From the NCBI GenBank assembly GCA_964481425.1, contig CAYZTM010000010.1, positions 46,517 to 110,516 on the forward strand: 64,000 bases of DNA. The letters are read 5' to 3'. The position numbers and the translations under genes are program-made. Position 1 is the stretch's first letter; every line of letters starts with the position of its first letter. Shown in pieces: positions 43,041-51,580 of the stretch. Source of the DNA: MKUN01 sp964481425 (lineage in GTDB: Bacteria > Bacteroidota > Bacteroidia > Chitinophagales > Chitinophagaceae). The notes below the pieces were generated by a model. That model was not told the origin of the DNA and ran no database searches. It saw only the letters and a program-made list of their open reading frames with translations.

Positions 43041-43370
43041 TTAGAGAATATCGTTATTGTAGATCATCTTTTTACGTAAATCACCCAAAAACTGGGGTGA
43101 AAATGTGGATATAAAAATTAGGAAACCCTCTCTCCTGAGTTGTACCTTGCATGGTTTAATGTAATAGCTGCCCTGAAAATCCTTTAATCCCTGGTCCCGC
43201 TGTCCCGATTTTTTAGAGAGTTCATACAAACGTGCAACGGCCGGAACACTCTCCCGGTCACCTTCAAAAGACAAATGTGCAACGACCGGAACGCTCTCCC
43301 GGTCACCTTTTAAAGACAAATATGCAACGACCGGAAATAACTGTTTTTTTCTCTCTGTAGCCACCAGCAT
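43041..43370 (-). CDS. Doubtful ORF with 15-residue repeats
   Basis: A 109-codon frame from ATG 43370. Residues 14-48 are two and a half copies of a 15-residue unit (GDRESVPVVAHLSFE, GDRESVPAVARLYEL) made by the 45-base DNA repeat, which keeps the frame because 45 is divisible by 3. The rest (SYYIKPCKVQLRREGFLIFISTFSPQFLG) has no recognisable domain, signal or motif. The repeat hairpins suggest the DNA or RNA may matter more than the peptide. It may not be expressed. Confidence 0.3.
   Translation of the reverse strand: MLVATERKKQLFPVVAYLSLKGDRESVPVVAHLSFEGDRESVPAVARLYELSKKSGQRDQGLKDFQGSYYIKPCKVQLRREGFLIFISTFSPQFLGDLRKKMIYNNDIL
43231..43337. repeat. 45-base tandem repeat, 2.4 copies
   Basis: Units 43231-43275 and 43276-43320 differ at only a few positions, and a partial third runs to 43337. 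The second unit contains GACCGG...CCGGTC, a 6-bp hairpin with a 9-base loop; the first keeps GGCCGG/CCGGTC with one mismatch. Confidence 0.85.
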
Positions 43371-43544
43371 AGTTTACAGCATTTCTTGACCACCCAAACA
43401 GGAAATAACTCAGCCGGAAATAAAAACAGGAAATAATCAATATCTCTAATGTTTTATGACCACATATAAAGATCCGGTGCCCCTTGGTACGATCTTAACA
43501 ATGGTTCAGTGCAGACAGCTTATCTTTATAACCAATAAAACAGT

Positions 43545-45575
43545 ATGGCTAAGAAACATAAAGCATCCCATAAGAAGAAAGTTGACAGCAGTGGTAAAAA
43601 GGTGTATAAGGGCAAGCTCGAGATAACCCGCGGAGGTATGGGCTTTGTCGTTGTGGAGGGTATGGACCGCGACATACTGGTGCGTAAAGAATACCTGCGC
43701 AATGCGCTCAATGGTGATGAGGTAAGGGTGGAAGTATCGGAGCGGGGCAAGAAGTTTGGCAGCAGGCCCGAGGGTGTTATCATAGATGTGGTCAGCCGCA
43801 AGCAGAGCGAATTTAGCGGCAGGCTAGAGGTGCACCCGCATTTTGCCTTCCTCATTACCGACAGCGAAAAAATGCCCCTCGATATATATATACCCCTGCA
43901 CCTGCTGCACGGGGCTAAGGACGGCGATCGTGTGATGGGCCGAATAGTTGAGTGGACGAGCAAGGCTAAGAACCCTGTTGGCGAGGTAGTTAGCGTGCTC
44001 ACTCATGAGAGCATGAACGAGATAGCCATGCAGGGCATACTGGCCGAGAATGGGTTCCCGCTTAGCTTCCCGGATGATGTTATGGAAGAAGCGGCCCGTT
44101 ATCCCGAGGGTGTGAGTAAGGCCGATATCAAAAAGCGCAGGGACATGCGCGATACGCTTACCTTCACCATAGACCCCGTGGATGCCAAAGACTTCGACGA
44201 TGCCATATCTGTAAAGAAGCTGAAAGGGGAATGGTATGAGGTAGGCGTGCACATAGCCGATGTAAGCCATTATATAGAACCGGGCTCGGAGCTGGACCAG
44301 GAAGCCTACCGCCGTGCTACCAGCGTGTATCTGCCCGATAGGGTACTGCCCATGCTGCCGGAGCGCCTGTCTAATGGGCTCTGCTCACTCAGGCCCCGCG
44401 AAGAGAAGTACACCTTCTCCGCTATATTTACGATCAACAAGACCGGTAAGGTAAAAGAATACTGGCTGGGCAGAACGGTCATCAATTCAGACCGCCGTTT
44501 TACTTACGAAGAGGTGCAGGAAGTGATAGAAGGTGCTGCCGGCGACCATGAGACAGAGCTGCATTTGCTGAATGACATGGCCCAGAGCTTGCGGAAGCAA
44601 CGCTTCAAAAAAGGGGCCATCAATTTCTCGTCGCAGGAGGTACGTTTTCAGCTCGATGATACAGGCCGCCCCATAGGTATCGTGGTAAAGGAAAGTAAAG
44701 AAGCACACCAGCTTGTGGAGGAGTTCATGCTGCTGGCCAACCGCACGGTGGCTGAGTATGTATCAGGATTAGAGGTAAAAGGTAAACCGGTGCCTTTCCC
44801 TTACAGGGTGCACGATGTGCCCGATGAGGACAAGCTAAAGATGTTCACAACATTTGCCACACGCTTTGGTGTCAAATTCAATACGCACACACCTGAAGAC
44901 ATAGCCCGTTCGTTCAACGAGATGCTGGCACTTGTGCAGGGCAAGCCTGAGCAGCATGTGCTGGAAACATTGGGTATCCGAACGATGGCAAAGGCAGTAT
45001 ATACAACAGATAACATAGGCCACTATGGTCTTGGTTTTGAGAATTATTGCCACTTCACTTCGCCTATCCGCCGGTATCCGGATGTGCTGGTGCACCGTAT
45101 ATTGCAGGAATGCCTCGATGGAGATATAAAACCAATCAAGCACCTGGAGACCCAGTGCCGCCATTGTTCCGACCAGGAGCGCAGGGCTATGGAGGCTGAG
45201 CGGGCAGCAAATAAATATAAGCAGGTAGAGTACATACAGGAGTTTGTGGGCGAAGAGTTTGAGGCAGTTGTTAGCGGCGTTTCTAACTTTGGTTTCTGGG
45301 CCGAGACCGTTGCCCATAAATGTGAAGGCATGGTATCGATAGCTGACCTGCGGGATATAGATGAGTTTGAACTGAAAGAAGGTGAGTATGCGCTGGTAGG
45401 CAGGCATACCGGAATGCGTTTCGGCATGGGTGATAAAGTAAAAGTAAGGGTAGTAGCGGCTAACCTTGAGAAAAGACAAATTGATTATTCGCTGGCAGAA
45501 GCGCCGCAACAAAGTCGGCGTGCAAAAACAACAGTGCAAAAGACCCCTAAGAAAACGACGAAACGTAAAAAGTAA
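43545..45575 (+). CDS. rnr: Ribonuclease R
   Basis: A 676-residue 3'-5' exoribonuclease that degrades structured RNA and helps in quality control with tmRNA. The N-terminus is Lys-rich, then cold-shock-like OB domains (GRLEVHPHFAFLITDSEKMPLDIYIP). The RNB catalytic core has TIDPVDAKDFDDAIS (Asp210, Asp213, Asp218 and Asp219), the GLCSLRPREEKYTFSA block and FTSPIRRYPDVLVHR. A C-terminal S1 domain (about 585-655) ends in a basic tail. The 5' gap holds the tandem repeats. The next gene starts 3 bases after its stop. Confidence 0.96.
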   Translation: MAKKHKASHKKKVDSSGKKVYKGKLEITRGGMGFVVVEGMDRDILVRKEYLRNALNGDEVRVEVSERGKKFGSRPEGVIIDVVSRKQSEFSGRLEVHPHFAFLITDSEKMPLDIYIPLHLLHGAKDGDRVMGRIVEWTSKAKNPVGEVVSVLTHESMNEIAMQGILAENGFPLSFPDDVMEEAARYPEGVSKADIKKRRDMRDTLTFTIDPVDAKDFDDAISVKKLKGEWYEVGVHIADVSHYIEPGSELDQEAYRRATSVYLPDRVLPMLPERLSNGLCSLRPREEKYTFSAIFTINKTGKVKEYWLGRTVINSDRRFTYEEVQEVIEGAAGDHETELHLLNDMAQSLRKQRFKKGAINFSSQEVRFQLDDTGRPIGIVVKESKEAHQLVEEFMLLANRTVAEYVSGLEVKGKPVPFPYRVHDVPDEDKLKMFTTFATRFGVKFNTHTPEDIARSFNEMLALVQGKPEQHVLETLGIRTMAKAVYTTDNIGHYGLGFENYCHFTSPIRRYPDVLVHRILQECLDGDIKPIKHLETQCRHCSDQERRAMEAERAANKYKQVEYIQEFVGEEFEAVVSGVSNFGFWAETVAHKCEGMVSIADLRDIDEFELKEGEYALVGRHTGMRFGMGDKVKVRVVAANLEKRQIDYSLAEAPQQSRRAKTTVQKTPKKTTKRKK

Positions 45576-45578
45576 TAC

Positions 45579-46544
45579 ATGCATTCATTCAAGGAACTGG
45601 TAGATAAATTTGAAGAAAGATTCACGGCTACACTGCCTTTTCCCGCAGTTCCTGCCAGTTTGTACGAGCCCTGCCGCTACCTGTTGCAACTGGGTGGTAA
45701 ACGCATCAGGCCAGTGCTGTGCCTGATGGGTAATGAGCTGTTTGGCGAGATAAACGAGGACGCGTGGCATGCTGCCACCGGGATCGAGCTCTTCCATAAT
45801 TTTACTTTGATACATGACGACATCATGGATAAGGCCCCGCTGCGCAGGGGCAACCCCACTATACATGAGAAGTATGGGCTTACTGCGGGTATATTGTGTG
45901 GAGATGTGATGAGCATTTACTCATACGACAGGCTGGCCAATATCACCACCTCCTTGCCGCAGATATTACACCTGTTCAACAGGACCGCTATTGAAGTATG
46001 CGAGGGCCAGCAGCTGGATATGGACTATGAGCAACGCGATGACGTAAGCATAGGAGAATACCTGCAAATGATCACCTTCAAAACTTCGGTCTTGCTGGCC
46101 TGCAGCCTCAACATGGGCGCTTTGATAGGCGGAGCTACCGAAGGCAATGCTGCCAAACTCCATGAGTTTGGAAAGAACCTTGGCATAGCCTTTCAACTGC
46201 AGGATGACTACCTGGATGCCTTTGGTGCTACTGATAAACTGGGTAAACAAAATGGCGGTGATATAAAAGCAAATAAGAAGACCTACCTGTTGCTCAAGGC
46301 GCTGGAAACGGCCAATGAAGCGCAGGCGGCAAAGATAAGTGACTGGCTAAAACACGATGGCGCCGATAAAGTACCGGCAATGTTGCAGCTCTACAGGGAT
46401 ACAGGTGCGGACAAGGCCTGCCGTGAAGCAGTGGAGCATTACTCACAGAAGGCGTTCCAGGGCCTTGAAGAGGTTGCAGTGCTCAGTAAGCGTAAACTAC
46501 CTCTGTTGGAGTTGGCTAATTATCTCTTGCAGCGGGATAAATAA
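45579..46544 (+). CDS. Polyprenyl diphosphate synthase
   Basis: A 321-residue trans-isoprenyl diphosphate synthase. The first Asp-rich motif is LIHDDIMDKAPLRRG (Asp80-Asp84), the second FQLQDDYLDAFG (Asp209-Asp213), and GGKRIRP (39-45) binds the pyrophosphate of IPP. The residues before the first motif (GIELFHNFTL: Phe72 and Phe75 at positions -8 and -5) are bulky, which usually limits the chain to about C15-C20. Product length is therefore inferred to be FPP or GGPP. It starts 3 bases after rnr, so it is in the same transcript. It could feed uppS or carotenoid/menaquinone routes. Confidence 0.92.
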   Translation: MHSFKELVDKFEERFTATLPFPAVPASLYEPCRYLLQLGGKRIRPVLCLMGNELFGEINEDAWHAATGIELFHNFTLIHDDIMDKAPLRRGNPTIHEKYGLTAGILCGDVMSIYSYDRLANITTSLPQILHLFNRTAIEVCEGQQLDMDYEQRDDVSIGEYLQMITFKTSVLLACSLNMGALIGGATEGNAAKLHEFGKNLGIAFQLQDDYLDAFGATDKLGKQNGGDIKANKKTYLLLKALETANEAQAAKISDWLKHDGADKVPAMLQLYRDTGADKACREAVEHYSQKAFQGLEEVAVLSKRKLPLLELANYLLQRDK

Positions 46545-46548
46545 TGCG

Positions 46549-46579
46549 TTGCTTTTTGACTTTCTACTTAATACTTTTG
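46549..46579 (+). promoter_or_regulatory. Promoter upstream of EVE gene
   Basis: TTG (46549-46551), 20 bases, TACTTTTG (46572-46579). Box and spacing fit the Bacteroidota consensus. Transcription would start about 10 bases before ATG 46596. Confidence 0.45.
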
Positions 46580-46595
46580 ACTTAATACTCGGATC

Positions 46596-47006
46596 ATGAA
46601 CTACTGGCTTGTAAAATCGGAACCATATAAATATAGCTGGGACCAGCTTGTGAAAGATGGAAAAACCATGTGGGACGGCGTACGCAACTATGCGGCCCGC
46701 AATAATCTGCGCGCTATGAAGAAGGGTGATGAAGTGCTCTTCTACCACAGCAATGAAGGTTTGGCCATTGTGGGCATTGCGCAAGTAGTAAAGGAGGCTT
46801 ACCAGGATCCTACTACTGATGATACCAATTGGGTAGTGGTGGACCTTAAGCCATTGAAGGCTATCCCGAATCCGGTAACTCTGGAGCAATTAAAAGCGGA
46901 TCCTTTCTTCGCAGATATGGATCTTGTGCGCCTGGGGCGTTTATCTGTAGGGGCAGTAAAACCCGCAGAATACAAAAAGATCATGAAACTGGGCGGGGTG
47001 AAGTAA
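46596..47006 (+). CDS. EVE domain protein
   Basis: A 136-residue single-domain EVE protein of the PUA-like fold. It has the N-terminal MNYWLVKSEPYKYSWDQL, the aromatic-cage region WDGVRNYAARNNLRAMKKGDEVLFYHSNEG, and the C-terminal RLSVGAVKPAEYKKIMKL. EVE domains bind modified bases in RNA or DNA and often sit near restriction or RNA-modification genes. No such neighbour is present here, so it is probably a housekeeping RNA-binding version. It has its own promoter and follows the polyprenyl synthase by 51 bases. Confidence 0.9.
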   Translation: MNYWLVKSEPYKYSWDQLVKDGKTMWDGVRNYAARNNLRAMKKGDEVLFYHSNEGLAIVGIAQVVKEAYQDPTTDDTNWVVVDLKPLKAIPNPVTLEQLKADPFFADMDLVRLGRLSVGAVKPAEYKKIMKLGGVK

Positions 47007-47011
47007 CAAGT

Positions 47012-47914
47012 TCAAGCCTTGGAGTGTTCTTTCTCCCATTCGGCCTGTAAAACCCTGGCAGTTTGCGTACTGCCATCATGGCTCCATCCCGGCGCTTTGA
47101 AAAGGTAACGCAGTTTATTCCCGAAGCTGATATTTCTTTGGGCCAGTACTTTCCCGATAGCTTTCCACTCGTGAAAGATGATGTTAACGGGGTGGTGCGG
47201 CTTATCCAAAGGCTTGGTAAGGCCATAAACCGGCGGCTCCTCCGCCATTTCAGGTACAAAAGTGCCGAACAACCTGTCCCAGATGATGAGTACCATCCCC
47301 ATATTCTTATCCAGGTAGGGTATATTGCTGGCGTGGTGCACCCTGTGGTGTGAGGGGGTTACAAAGATGTACTCTATCCAGCGGGGTAGCTTCCTGATAG
47401 CCTGTGTATGCACCAGTATCCCATAGGTCTGGGTAAGCGCATACATGAACAGAATATCGATGGGCCTGAAGCCGATGATGGCCAGGGGCACAAAATACAG
47501 GTAGCGATAAAAAGGCATAAATACCGAAGACCGGAAGCCCGTGGTCAGGTTATATTCTTCGGAAGAATGGTGTGTAACATGCACCGCCCAAAACAGCCTG
47601 GAATGATGATCTATATAATGCTCAAGCCAGAAAAGTACATCTTCCGATATTAATAGCAGTATCCAGTAAATAATTGGATTCCAGCTATTTACTATGCTGT
47701 ACTTAGAGAAGAAAATGAGCACAAGCAATGCGAACCCGCGCAACAATAGGTCGATGCCGGTATTTACCAGGTTTAGGTAAATATTCATCATCGTTTCCTT
47801 CCAGCTATAAAATCTCCAGTGCCTGAAATGGCTCAATACTAATTCCAACGGGATCAGTATTGCATAGATGGGAATGGAAAGTATCAGTAATATTTGCTTA
47901 TGCAATTCGCTCAT
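47012..47914 (-). CDS. Sterol desaturase/fatty acid hydroxylase family
   Basis: A 300-residue di-iron membrane hydroxylase. The three histidine boxes are EHYIDHHS, HVTHHSSEEYN and PSHHRVHHASN, separated by hydrophobic segments. At least four membrane helices are visible. The protein is of the type that hydroxylates carotenoids, sterols or fatty acids; the substrate is not clear. The frame is open to 47947, but the frr terminator (47938-47963) sits there, so ATG 47914 (MSELHKQILLIL) is the start. It converges on the EVE gene with five bases between stops. Confidence 0.88.
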   Translation of the reverse strand: MSELHKQILLILSIPIYAILIPLELVLSHFRHWRFYSWKETMMNIYLNLVNTGIDLLLRGFALLVLIFFSKYSIVNSWNPIIYWILLLISEDVLFWLEHYIDHHSRLFWAVHVTHHSSEEYNLTTGFRSSVFMPFYRYLYFVPLAIIGFRPIDILFMYALTQTYGILVHTQAIRKLPRWIEYIFVTPSHHRVHHASNIPYLDKNMGMVLIIWDRLFGTFVPEMAEEPPVYGLTKPLDKPHHPVNIIFHEWKAIGKVLAQRNISFGNKLRYLFKAPGWSHDGSTQTARVLQAEWEKEHSKA

Positions 47915-47937
47915 AAGCCATAAACGCATTAAAATAA

Positions 47938-47963
47938 AAAAGCTCATTGTTACATGAGCTTTT
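47938..47963 (-). terminator. Intrinsic terminator of frr
   Basis: AAAAGCTCAT (47938-47947) pairs with ATGAGCTTTT (47954-47963) around a 6-base loop. On the minus strand a T-rich run follows (47940-47931). It separates frr from the sterol desaturase gene. Confidence 0.85.
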
Positions 47964-47974
47964 CAAAGTTACGC

Positions 47975-48538
47975 TTAAATGGTCATAATTTCCTTGTCCT
48001 TGTCTTTGCAGTGTTGGTCTACCAGCTCGATGTGCTTATCGGTAATGCCCTGCACGCGAGCTTCAGCATCTTTGGCAGCATCCTCACTCAGGCCATCTTT
48101 TTGCAGTTTTTTGATGTGCTCAATGGCATCACGGCGTATGTTGCGGATGGCTACTTTGGCATGTTCGCCCTCATTGTTCACCCGCTTCACGAGCTCTTTG
48201 CGGCGCTCTTCAGTGAGCGGTGGCAGGAAGAGGCGGATGATGTTGCCGTCGTTTTGAGGGTTGAGGCCTATGTTGGAGGCTATAATAGCTTTCTCTATCG
48301 GGCCCAGCATTTGCTTTTCCCATGGTTGTATGGAAAGCGTGCGGGCATCTGCCACGGTAACATTCGCCACCTGGTTGAGCGGGGTGGGGTTGCCGTAGTA
48401 ATCTACATGTATGCCGTCCACTATTGCCGGGGTGGCCTTGCCGGCGCGTATCTTACTCAGTTCTGATTCAAGGTGGCTGATCGCTTTCTTCATATGCGAT
48501 ACAGCTTCGTCAATTATTTTATCCAGTGCCTCTGTCAT
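47975..48538 (-). CDS. frr: Ribosome recycling factor
   Basis: A 187-residue RRF that, with EF-G, splits post-termination ribosomes. The conserved helix ESELSKIRAGKATPAIVDGIHVDYYGNPTPLNQVANV is intact, then SIQPWEKQMLGPIEKAI and the basic helix LTEERRKELVKRVNNEGEHAKVAIRNIRRDA. It does not follow pyrH here. A minus-7 match (TACATTTG, minus strand 48568-48561) lies about 22 bases upstream, but no TTG at good spacing supports it. A terminator follows. Confidence 0.97.
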   Translation of the reverse strand: MTEALDKIIDEAVSHMKKAISHLESELSKIRAGKATPAIVDGIHVDYYGNPTPLNQVANVTVADARTLSIQPWEKQMLGPIEKAIIASNIGLNPQNDGNIIRLFLPPLTEERRKELVKRVNNEGEHAKVAIRNIRRDAIEHIKKLQKDGLSEDAAKDAEARVQGITDKHIELVDQHCKDKDKEIMTI

Positions 48539-48646
48539 GGCTTATTCTTTTAGCAGACAGCAAATGTAAAAAATGTTCTTTAACATATTTTATACCAAAT
48601 ATTGTCTATATATTTATAGACTTTAACGATAGTGTAAGAGGCTGTT

Positions 48647-48678
48647 TTTGGAGAGCCCTGCCATTAATGGTAACTTTG
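48647..48678 (+). promoter_or_regulatory. Bacteroidota-type promoter of erpA-like gene
   Basis: TTTG (48647-48650), 20 bases, TAACTTTG (48671-48678). This is a full match in both boxes and spacing. Transcription starts near 48685, which supports ATG 48701 rather than TTG 48686. Confidence 0.75.
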
Positions 48679-48700
48679 TAGCAACTTGATATTTAACAGG

Positions 48701-49045
48701 ATGGAAACAATGACAAGCAGCCCCGTGAAGCTTACCGATGGGGCGGTGAACGAAGTAAAGCGATTGATGAGTGAACCGGGTTTTGAAGAAGGCCGTTACC
48801 TGCGTGTAGGCGTTAAGGGCGGCGGTTGCTCCGGGCTAAGCTATGTGCTGGGCTTTGATGCAAAAGAGGAAGATGATGACCAATATGAAATAGAGGGTAT
48901 CCCCGTTATCATGAAGACAGCGCATGGCATCTACCTGTTCGGTATGGAGGTAGATTTCGAGGACGGGCTGAATGCGCGCGGCTTTGTATTCAACAACCCG
49001 AACGCCAGCAGCACCTGTGGCTGTGGCAGTTCATTTGCAGTATAA
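48701..49045 (+). CDS. erpA: HesB/IscA-type iron-sulfur carrier
   Basis: A 114-residue A-type carrier that receives Fe-S clusters from the scaffold and inserts them into apoproteins. The three cluster cysteines are Cys43 (GGGCSGLSY), Cys106 and Cys108 (STCGCGSSF). The Bacteroidota form shows AKEEDDDQYEIEGIPVI in the middle and FVFNNPNASSTCGCG at the end. ErpA, IscA and SufA cannot be separated from sequence alone, so the symbol is provisional. The promoter is just upstream, and a MORN-like gene follows 7 bases later. Confidence 0.9.
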   Translation: METMTSSPVKLTDGAVNEVKRLMSEPGFEEGRYLRVGVKGGGCSGLSYVLGFDAKEEDDDQYEIEGIPVIMKTAHGIYLFGMEVDFEDGLNARGFVFNNPNASSTCGCGSSFAV

Positions 49046-49052
49046 ACAGTTT

Positions 49053-49718
49053 ATGAGGAACTTCCGGTATATAGTTATTTTGGTGTTTGTGTGTGTATGC
49101 AGCTTTGCCGGGATGGCACAGAGTGTCAATGTCAATATCAAAGACAAGAATACGAGGGATATAAACAAGCTTGACGAAAACGGTAAACGCCAGGGCACAT
49201 GGCTTGTATCGCAGCAGGCGCACATGGGAGAACCCGGTTTTTCAGAATTTGGGAATTACGACCATGGCCTTAAAATGGGAAAATGGTATAAGATAGACGA
49301 TGAGGGTGACCTGATGTCGGTAGAGATGTTTAAGAATGATGTGCTGGATGGGGAAGTGAAATATTATGAGAAAGGTAAACTGACCTGTATCGGTCACTAC
49401 CGCGGCCTTAACCCTAACGTGGAATACGATACGGTAATGGTAGTGCACCCTATCACCGGAGAGGAGTCGCTGAAAGCAATAGAATCGGAAAGAGGTACTG
49501 CCAGGCACGGGCTATGGCAGTTCTTTGATCCGCAGACCGGCAAACTGGTAAAAGAAGAAGAGTACCAGGTGGATGAATTGGTATACTCACACCGTTTTGA
49601 CCTTACCAAAGCAGATAGCCTAGCAACCCAGGCCCATATACAGGACCTGCCACACAATACAGGTACGCAATACAAACCACCTGTTGGCAAACAGGTGGTA
49701 AACTATACCGGATATTAA
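49053..49718 (+). CDS. Exported MORN-repeat variant protein
   Basis: A 221-residue protein with signal MRNFRYIVILVFVCVCSFAGMAQ. The mature part has MORN_2-like repeats: GKRQGTWLVSQQAHMGEPGFSEF, HGLKMGKWYKIDDEGDLMSVE, LDGEVKYYEKGKLTCIGHYRG and RHGLWQFFDPQTGKLVKEEEY. Such proteins (YwqK-like) are common in Bacteroidota, secreted or outer-membrane attached, with no known activity. ATG 49053 is chosen because it gives a signal peptide; the longer frame overlaps erpA. It starts 7 bases after the erpA-like gene and probably shares its promoter. Confidence 0.85.
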   Translation: MRNFRYIVILVFVCVCSFAGMAQSVNVNIKDKNTRDINKLDENGKRQGTWLVSQQAHMGEPGFSEFGNYDHGLKMGKWYKIDDEGDLMSVEMFKNDVLDGEVKYYEKGKLTCIGHYRGLNPNVEYDTVMVVHPITGEESLKAIESERGTARHGLWQFFDPQTGKLVKEEEYQVDELVYSHRFDLTKADSLATQAHIQDLPHNTGTQYKPPVGKQVVNYTGY

Positions 49719-49771
49719 ATGAATAGCTGAAGCAACGATGTTTTTCGTAAGGCACTCAGTATCCTGTATTG

Positions 49772-49779
49772 TATCTTTG
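49772..49779 (+). promoter_or_regulatory. Minus-7 box upstream of RlmK-like gene
   Basis: TATCTTTG is an exact TAnnTTTG match, 43 bases before ATG 49823. The minus-33 region (TTTTTCG) is weak. Confidence 0.4.
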
Positions 49780-49822
49780 AATCCTTAACTTCGACTTTTT
49801 GAGCTCCACAGATAAACTGGTA

Positions 49823-50749
49823 ATGTTTGAGAACAGGTTGTTGAAAGTGTATAAACACTACAGCAAGCTGGCACGCAGGCAAAATGTTGCTTGTTACAGG
49901 TTTTACGACCACGACCTTCCTGAATTCCCTTTTGCAATAGAGTGGTACGATGGGGTGGTGCATGCTGCAGAATATAAGCGTAGGCATGGTATGGAGGAGG
50001 AAGAACATGAGGAATGGCTACAGGCATGTAAAGAAGTATTGGCTAAAGTACTGCAAACAGAGCCTGAAAATATCTTCATGAAAGTACGGCAGCGCAAGGC
50101 GGGCAGGCAGGGCCAGTATGAGAAATTTGCCGAGCAAAAGGTGGAGCGCATAGTGCCGGAGGGCGGACTCAACTTCATTATTAATCTTACCGATTATTTA
50201 GATACCGGCCTGTTTCTTGACCACAGGATAACCCGGGGCATGGTGCGCGATGAGGCTAAAGGGAAACGGGTGCTTAACCTGTTCTGTTATACCGGGTCGT
50301 TTAGTGTATATGCAGCCAATGGGGGAGCGACACAAGTTGTATCGGTAGATCTTTCTAAGACCTACATCAACTGGGCCAAGCGCAATATGCAGTATAATAA
50401 GCTGTACGACAATGAGAAACATTACTTTATCCACGATGATGTAATGGAGTGGATCAACAATATGCCACCCAATAGTTTTGACCTTATAGTATGCGATCCC
50501 CCTACGTTCTCGAACAGTAAGCGTATGGAGGATAACTTTGATGTGCAGCGCGACCATGTGGGGTTACTAAAGAAATTACTGAAAGCCTGTGATGAGGGCG
50601 GCAGGATATACTTCAGCAACAACTACCGCGGGTTTGTATTGGACCGGGAGGCGATACCTACGCACAGTATCAAAGATATTACGGGGGCCACTACGCCGTT
50701 TGATTTCCAGGGGAGATTGCACCGGAGTTGTTTTTTGATCGAAAAATAG
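49823..50749 (+). CDS. Class I SAM-dependent rRNA methyltransferase, RlmK-like
   Basis: A 308-residue methyltransferase related to the C-terminal half of RlmL (RlmK activity, m7G2069 in 23S rRNA). The SAM-binding motif is NLFCYTGSFSVYAANGG (152-168), the acidic strand VSVDLSKTY follows, and the catalytic motif is CDPPTFSNSKRM (224-235). The N-terminal part (MFENRLLKVYKHYSKLARRQ... CYRFYDHDLPEFPF) is typical of the stand-alone Bacteroidota protein. TTG 49799 is an alternative start eight codons upstream. The target base is inferred from family only. Confidence 0.88.
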   Translation: MFENRLLKVYKHYSKLARRQNVACYRFYDHDLPEFPFAIEWYDGVVHAAEYKRRHGMEEEEHEEWLQACKEVLAKVLQTEPENIFMKVRQRKAGRQGQYEKFAEQKVERIVPEGGLNFIINLTDYLDTGLFLDHRITRGMVRDEAKGKRVLNLFCYTGSFSVYAANGGATQVVSVDLSKTYINWAKRNMQYNKLYDNEKHYFIHDDVMEWINNMPPNSFDLIVCDPPTFSNSKRMEDNFDVQRDHVGLLKKLLKACDEGGRIYFSNNYRGFVLDREAIPTHSIKDITGATTPFDFQGRLHRSCFLIEK

Positions 50750-50805
50750 GTTGATGAAAAGTAAAATGAAAGCAAATTAGGCAGAATGCGATAACTTGCA
50801 GGCTT

Positions 50806-51567
50806 ATGGAAAATGCCATCATAAAGGTCAATAACCTGGTAAAGAAATACGGTGATTTTACCGCAGTAAAAGGGATCAGTTTCGAAGTAAAAGAAGGGGA
50901 GATATTTGGTTTGCTGGGACCCAACGGGGCCGGGAAGACCACTACGCTGGAGATAATAGAGACCCTGCGGGATAAGACATCGGGCGAGGTTATTGTAGAT
51001 GGCATCAACCTGGACAGTAACCCCCAGGCTATAAAGAATATCATAGGAGTGCAACTACAGGCGGCAGGCTATTATCCGAACCTGAACCTCCGGCAGATCA
51101 TAGAGCTTTTTGCAGGCTTGTACAACCGACAAGTAGAACCTATGGCCCTGCTGGATACGGTCAACCTGCGGGAGAAAGCCAAAAACAAATTCAAGGAATT
51201 GTCCGGTGGTCAGAAGCAGCGATTCTCTATAGCGACCACATTGATCAATGAGCCCAAAATAATTTTCCTCGATGAACCTACCACCGGGCTTGACCCACAG
51301 GCCCGGCGCAACCTATGGGAACTCATCAAACAAGTGCGTGACCGTGGGGCTACTGTAGTGCTTACCACGCATTACATGGATGAGGCAGAAGAGCTTTGCG
51401 AGCGTGTTGGTATTATTGATAGTGGAGAACTTATTGCTTTAAGTACACCTTCGGAACTTATTGATAGCCTGCTTGCTACGGGTTTTCAACGCAAAAAAGT
51501 AGTCAAAGCCGCCAACCTGGAGGATGTATTCCTGAATATGACCGGCAAGGAGTGGAGAGACGAGTAG
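50806..51567 (+). CDS. ABC transporter ATP-binding protein, orphan
   Basis: A 253-residue ATPase with Walker A GPNGAGKTT, signature ELSGGQKQR, Walker B IIFLDEPTTGLD and H loop TTHYMDEAEE. It resembles CcmA/NatA-type exporters for multidrug or polysaccharide substrates. No permease gene follows; the next gene is convergent. The N-terminus MENAIIKVNNLVKKYGDFTAVKGISF is complete. It probably pairs with a permease encoded elsewhere, though I cannot see which. A CCTCTCC hairpin lies just after its stop. Confidence 0.92.
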   Translation: MENAIIKVNNLVKKYGDFTAVKGISFEVKEGEIFGLLGPNGAGKTTTLEIIETLRDKTSGEVIVDGINLDSNPQAIKNIIGVQLQAAGYYPNLNLRQIIELFAGLYNRQVEPMALLDTVNLREKAKNKFKELSGGQKQRFSIATTLINEPKIIFLDEPTTGLDPQARRNLWELIKQVRDRGATVVLTTHYMDEAEELCERVGIIDSGELIALSTPSELIDSLLATGFQRKKVVKAANLEDVFLNMTGKEWRDE

Positions 51568-51580
51568 TTATCTTTCCGTG

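Larger units (their letters stand above)
43002..43544. other. Repeat-bearing intergenic region before rnr
   Basis: This 543-base stretch holds a 45-base tandem repeat (43231-43337), four copies of a GGAAATAA word (near 43333, 43401, 43416 and 43428) and one doubtful 109-codon frame. A TATCTTTA near-match at 43521-43528 is the best candidate for the rnr minus-7 box. I see no RNA gene. Confidence 0.5.

Noticed and set aside
43231..43337. CRISPR array
   Set aside because: The repeats are directly tandem with no unique spacers, only 2.4 copies exist, and no cas genes lie nearby.
44835..45584. Long antisense frame inside rnr
   Set aside because: It is a shadow of the rnr coding strand with Cys/Leu-rich low-complexity translation.
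49676..49699. Hairpin at the end of the MORN-like gene as a terminator
   Set aside because: The stem is strong but lies within coding sequence and no T run follows.
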